64,000 bases of DNA from Nocardioides anomalus. Lineage in GTDB: Bacteria > Actinomycetota > Actinomycetes > Propionibacteriales > Nocardioidaceae. Made by a program: the position numbers and the translations under genes. The notes beneath the pieces are model-generated. The model did not search any database and was not told the DNA's origin. It saw only the letters and a list, made by a program, of their open reading frames with translations. Location of the stretch: assembly GCF_011046535.1 (NCBI RefSeq), contig NZ_CP049257.1:1054001-1118000 (forward strand), read 5' to 3'. Within the stretch, counting starts at the first letter, position 1, and each line of letters starts with the position of its first letter. This document shows, one piece after another, positions 63,984 through 64,000 of this stretch.

Positions 63984-64000
63984 CCCTCCGCTGCGGAGGG
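63984..64000 (+). terminator. hairpin at the window edge
   Basis: CCCTCCGC-T-GCGGAGGG ends at the last base. It could be the terminator of amt-glnK, or glnD may follow. Cut by the window edge. Confidence 0.3.

Overview
The window is a gene-dense, very GC-rich chromosomal segment of an actinobacterium. It is most like the Nocardioidaceae (Nocardioides and relatives). Supporting signs are GTG starts in nearly half the genes, an HU protein with a long Lys/Ala/Pro tail, F420-linked genes, an NdgR-type IclR regulator divergent from leuCD, GluRS without GlnRS next to tRNA-Gln and tRNA-Glu, and the order recG-rsmD-coaD-yceD-rpmF-rnc-mutM ... smc-ftsY. This placement is an inference from gene content; no database was searched. 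No prophage, CRISPR array, IS element or rRNA operon was found.

Layout. 1-3.7 kb: a helical protein of unknown role, a MerR-VOC fusion regulator with a VOC partner, a DUF-like protein and a secreted Ig-like protein. 3.7-7.8 kb: bioB-bioA-bioF-bioD on the minus strand. 7.9-12.4 kb: membrane and pentapeptide proteins, a lipoprotein, an orphan barstar-like gene with a conserved 277-aa protein, and a VanY-type carboxypeptidase. 12.4-15.9 kb: FAHD enzyme, gltX, CPBP protease, tRNA-Gln and tRNA-Glu. 16-18.8 kb: an RsbQ-RsbP energy-stress pair and a TetR regulator. 18.9-25.2 kb: F420-type reductase, a reduced family-A DNA polymerase, an LCP protein, Ada/AlkA fusion, Ogt and a Nudix hydrolase. 25.2-28.1 kb: ndgR-like regulator and leuCD. 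28-33 kb: GNAT, alpha/beta hydrolase, hup, cofC/fbiD, plsC-like and gpsA. 33.0-33.65 kb: a 673-bp convergent intergenic region packed with long palindromes. 33.6-38.5 kb: trans-sulfuration enzyme, murF, two convergent Ddl-type ligases and a stand-alone RAM domain. 38.6-47.4 kb: thiL, rpmB, a FakA-like DAK2 protein, recG, rsmD, coaD, yceD, rpmF, rnc, mutM. 47.5-52.6 kb: an accessory insertion with two MFS transporters, PaiB-like, APH-like and a frameshifted TetR. 52.7-57.8 kb: smc, thioesterase, ftsY. 57.8-62.1 kb: three sugar-polymer glycosyltransferase-type genes. 62.3-64 kb: amt-glnK.

Regulation visible in the DNA. At least twelve genes have a TANNNT box 6-7 nt before their start codon and no Shine-Dalgarno sequence, the layout of leaderless actinobacterial transcripts. 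murF and the trans-sulfuration gene diverge from one 12-bp palindrome that supplies a -10 box to both strands, with start codons 22 bp apart. Five convergent gene pairs share a single CTAG as overlapping TAG stop codons. The most unusual non-coding DNA is the gpsA-downstream region: a 55-bp inverted repeat, a nested 18-bp repeat/20-bp palindrome, a hairpin followed by TTT, and a 17-bp stem enclosing two C-GAA-G hairpins (a three-way junction).
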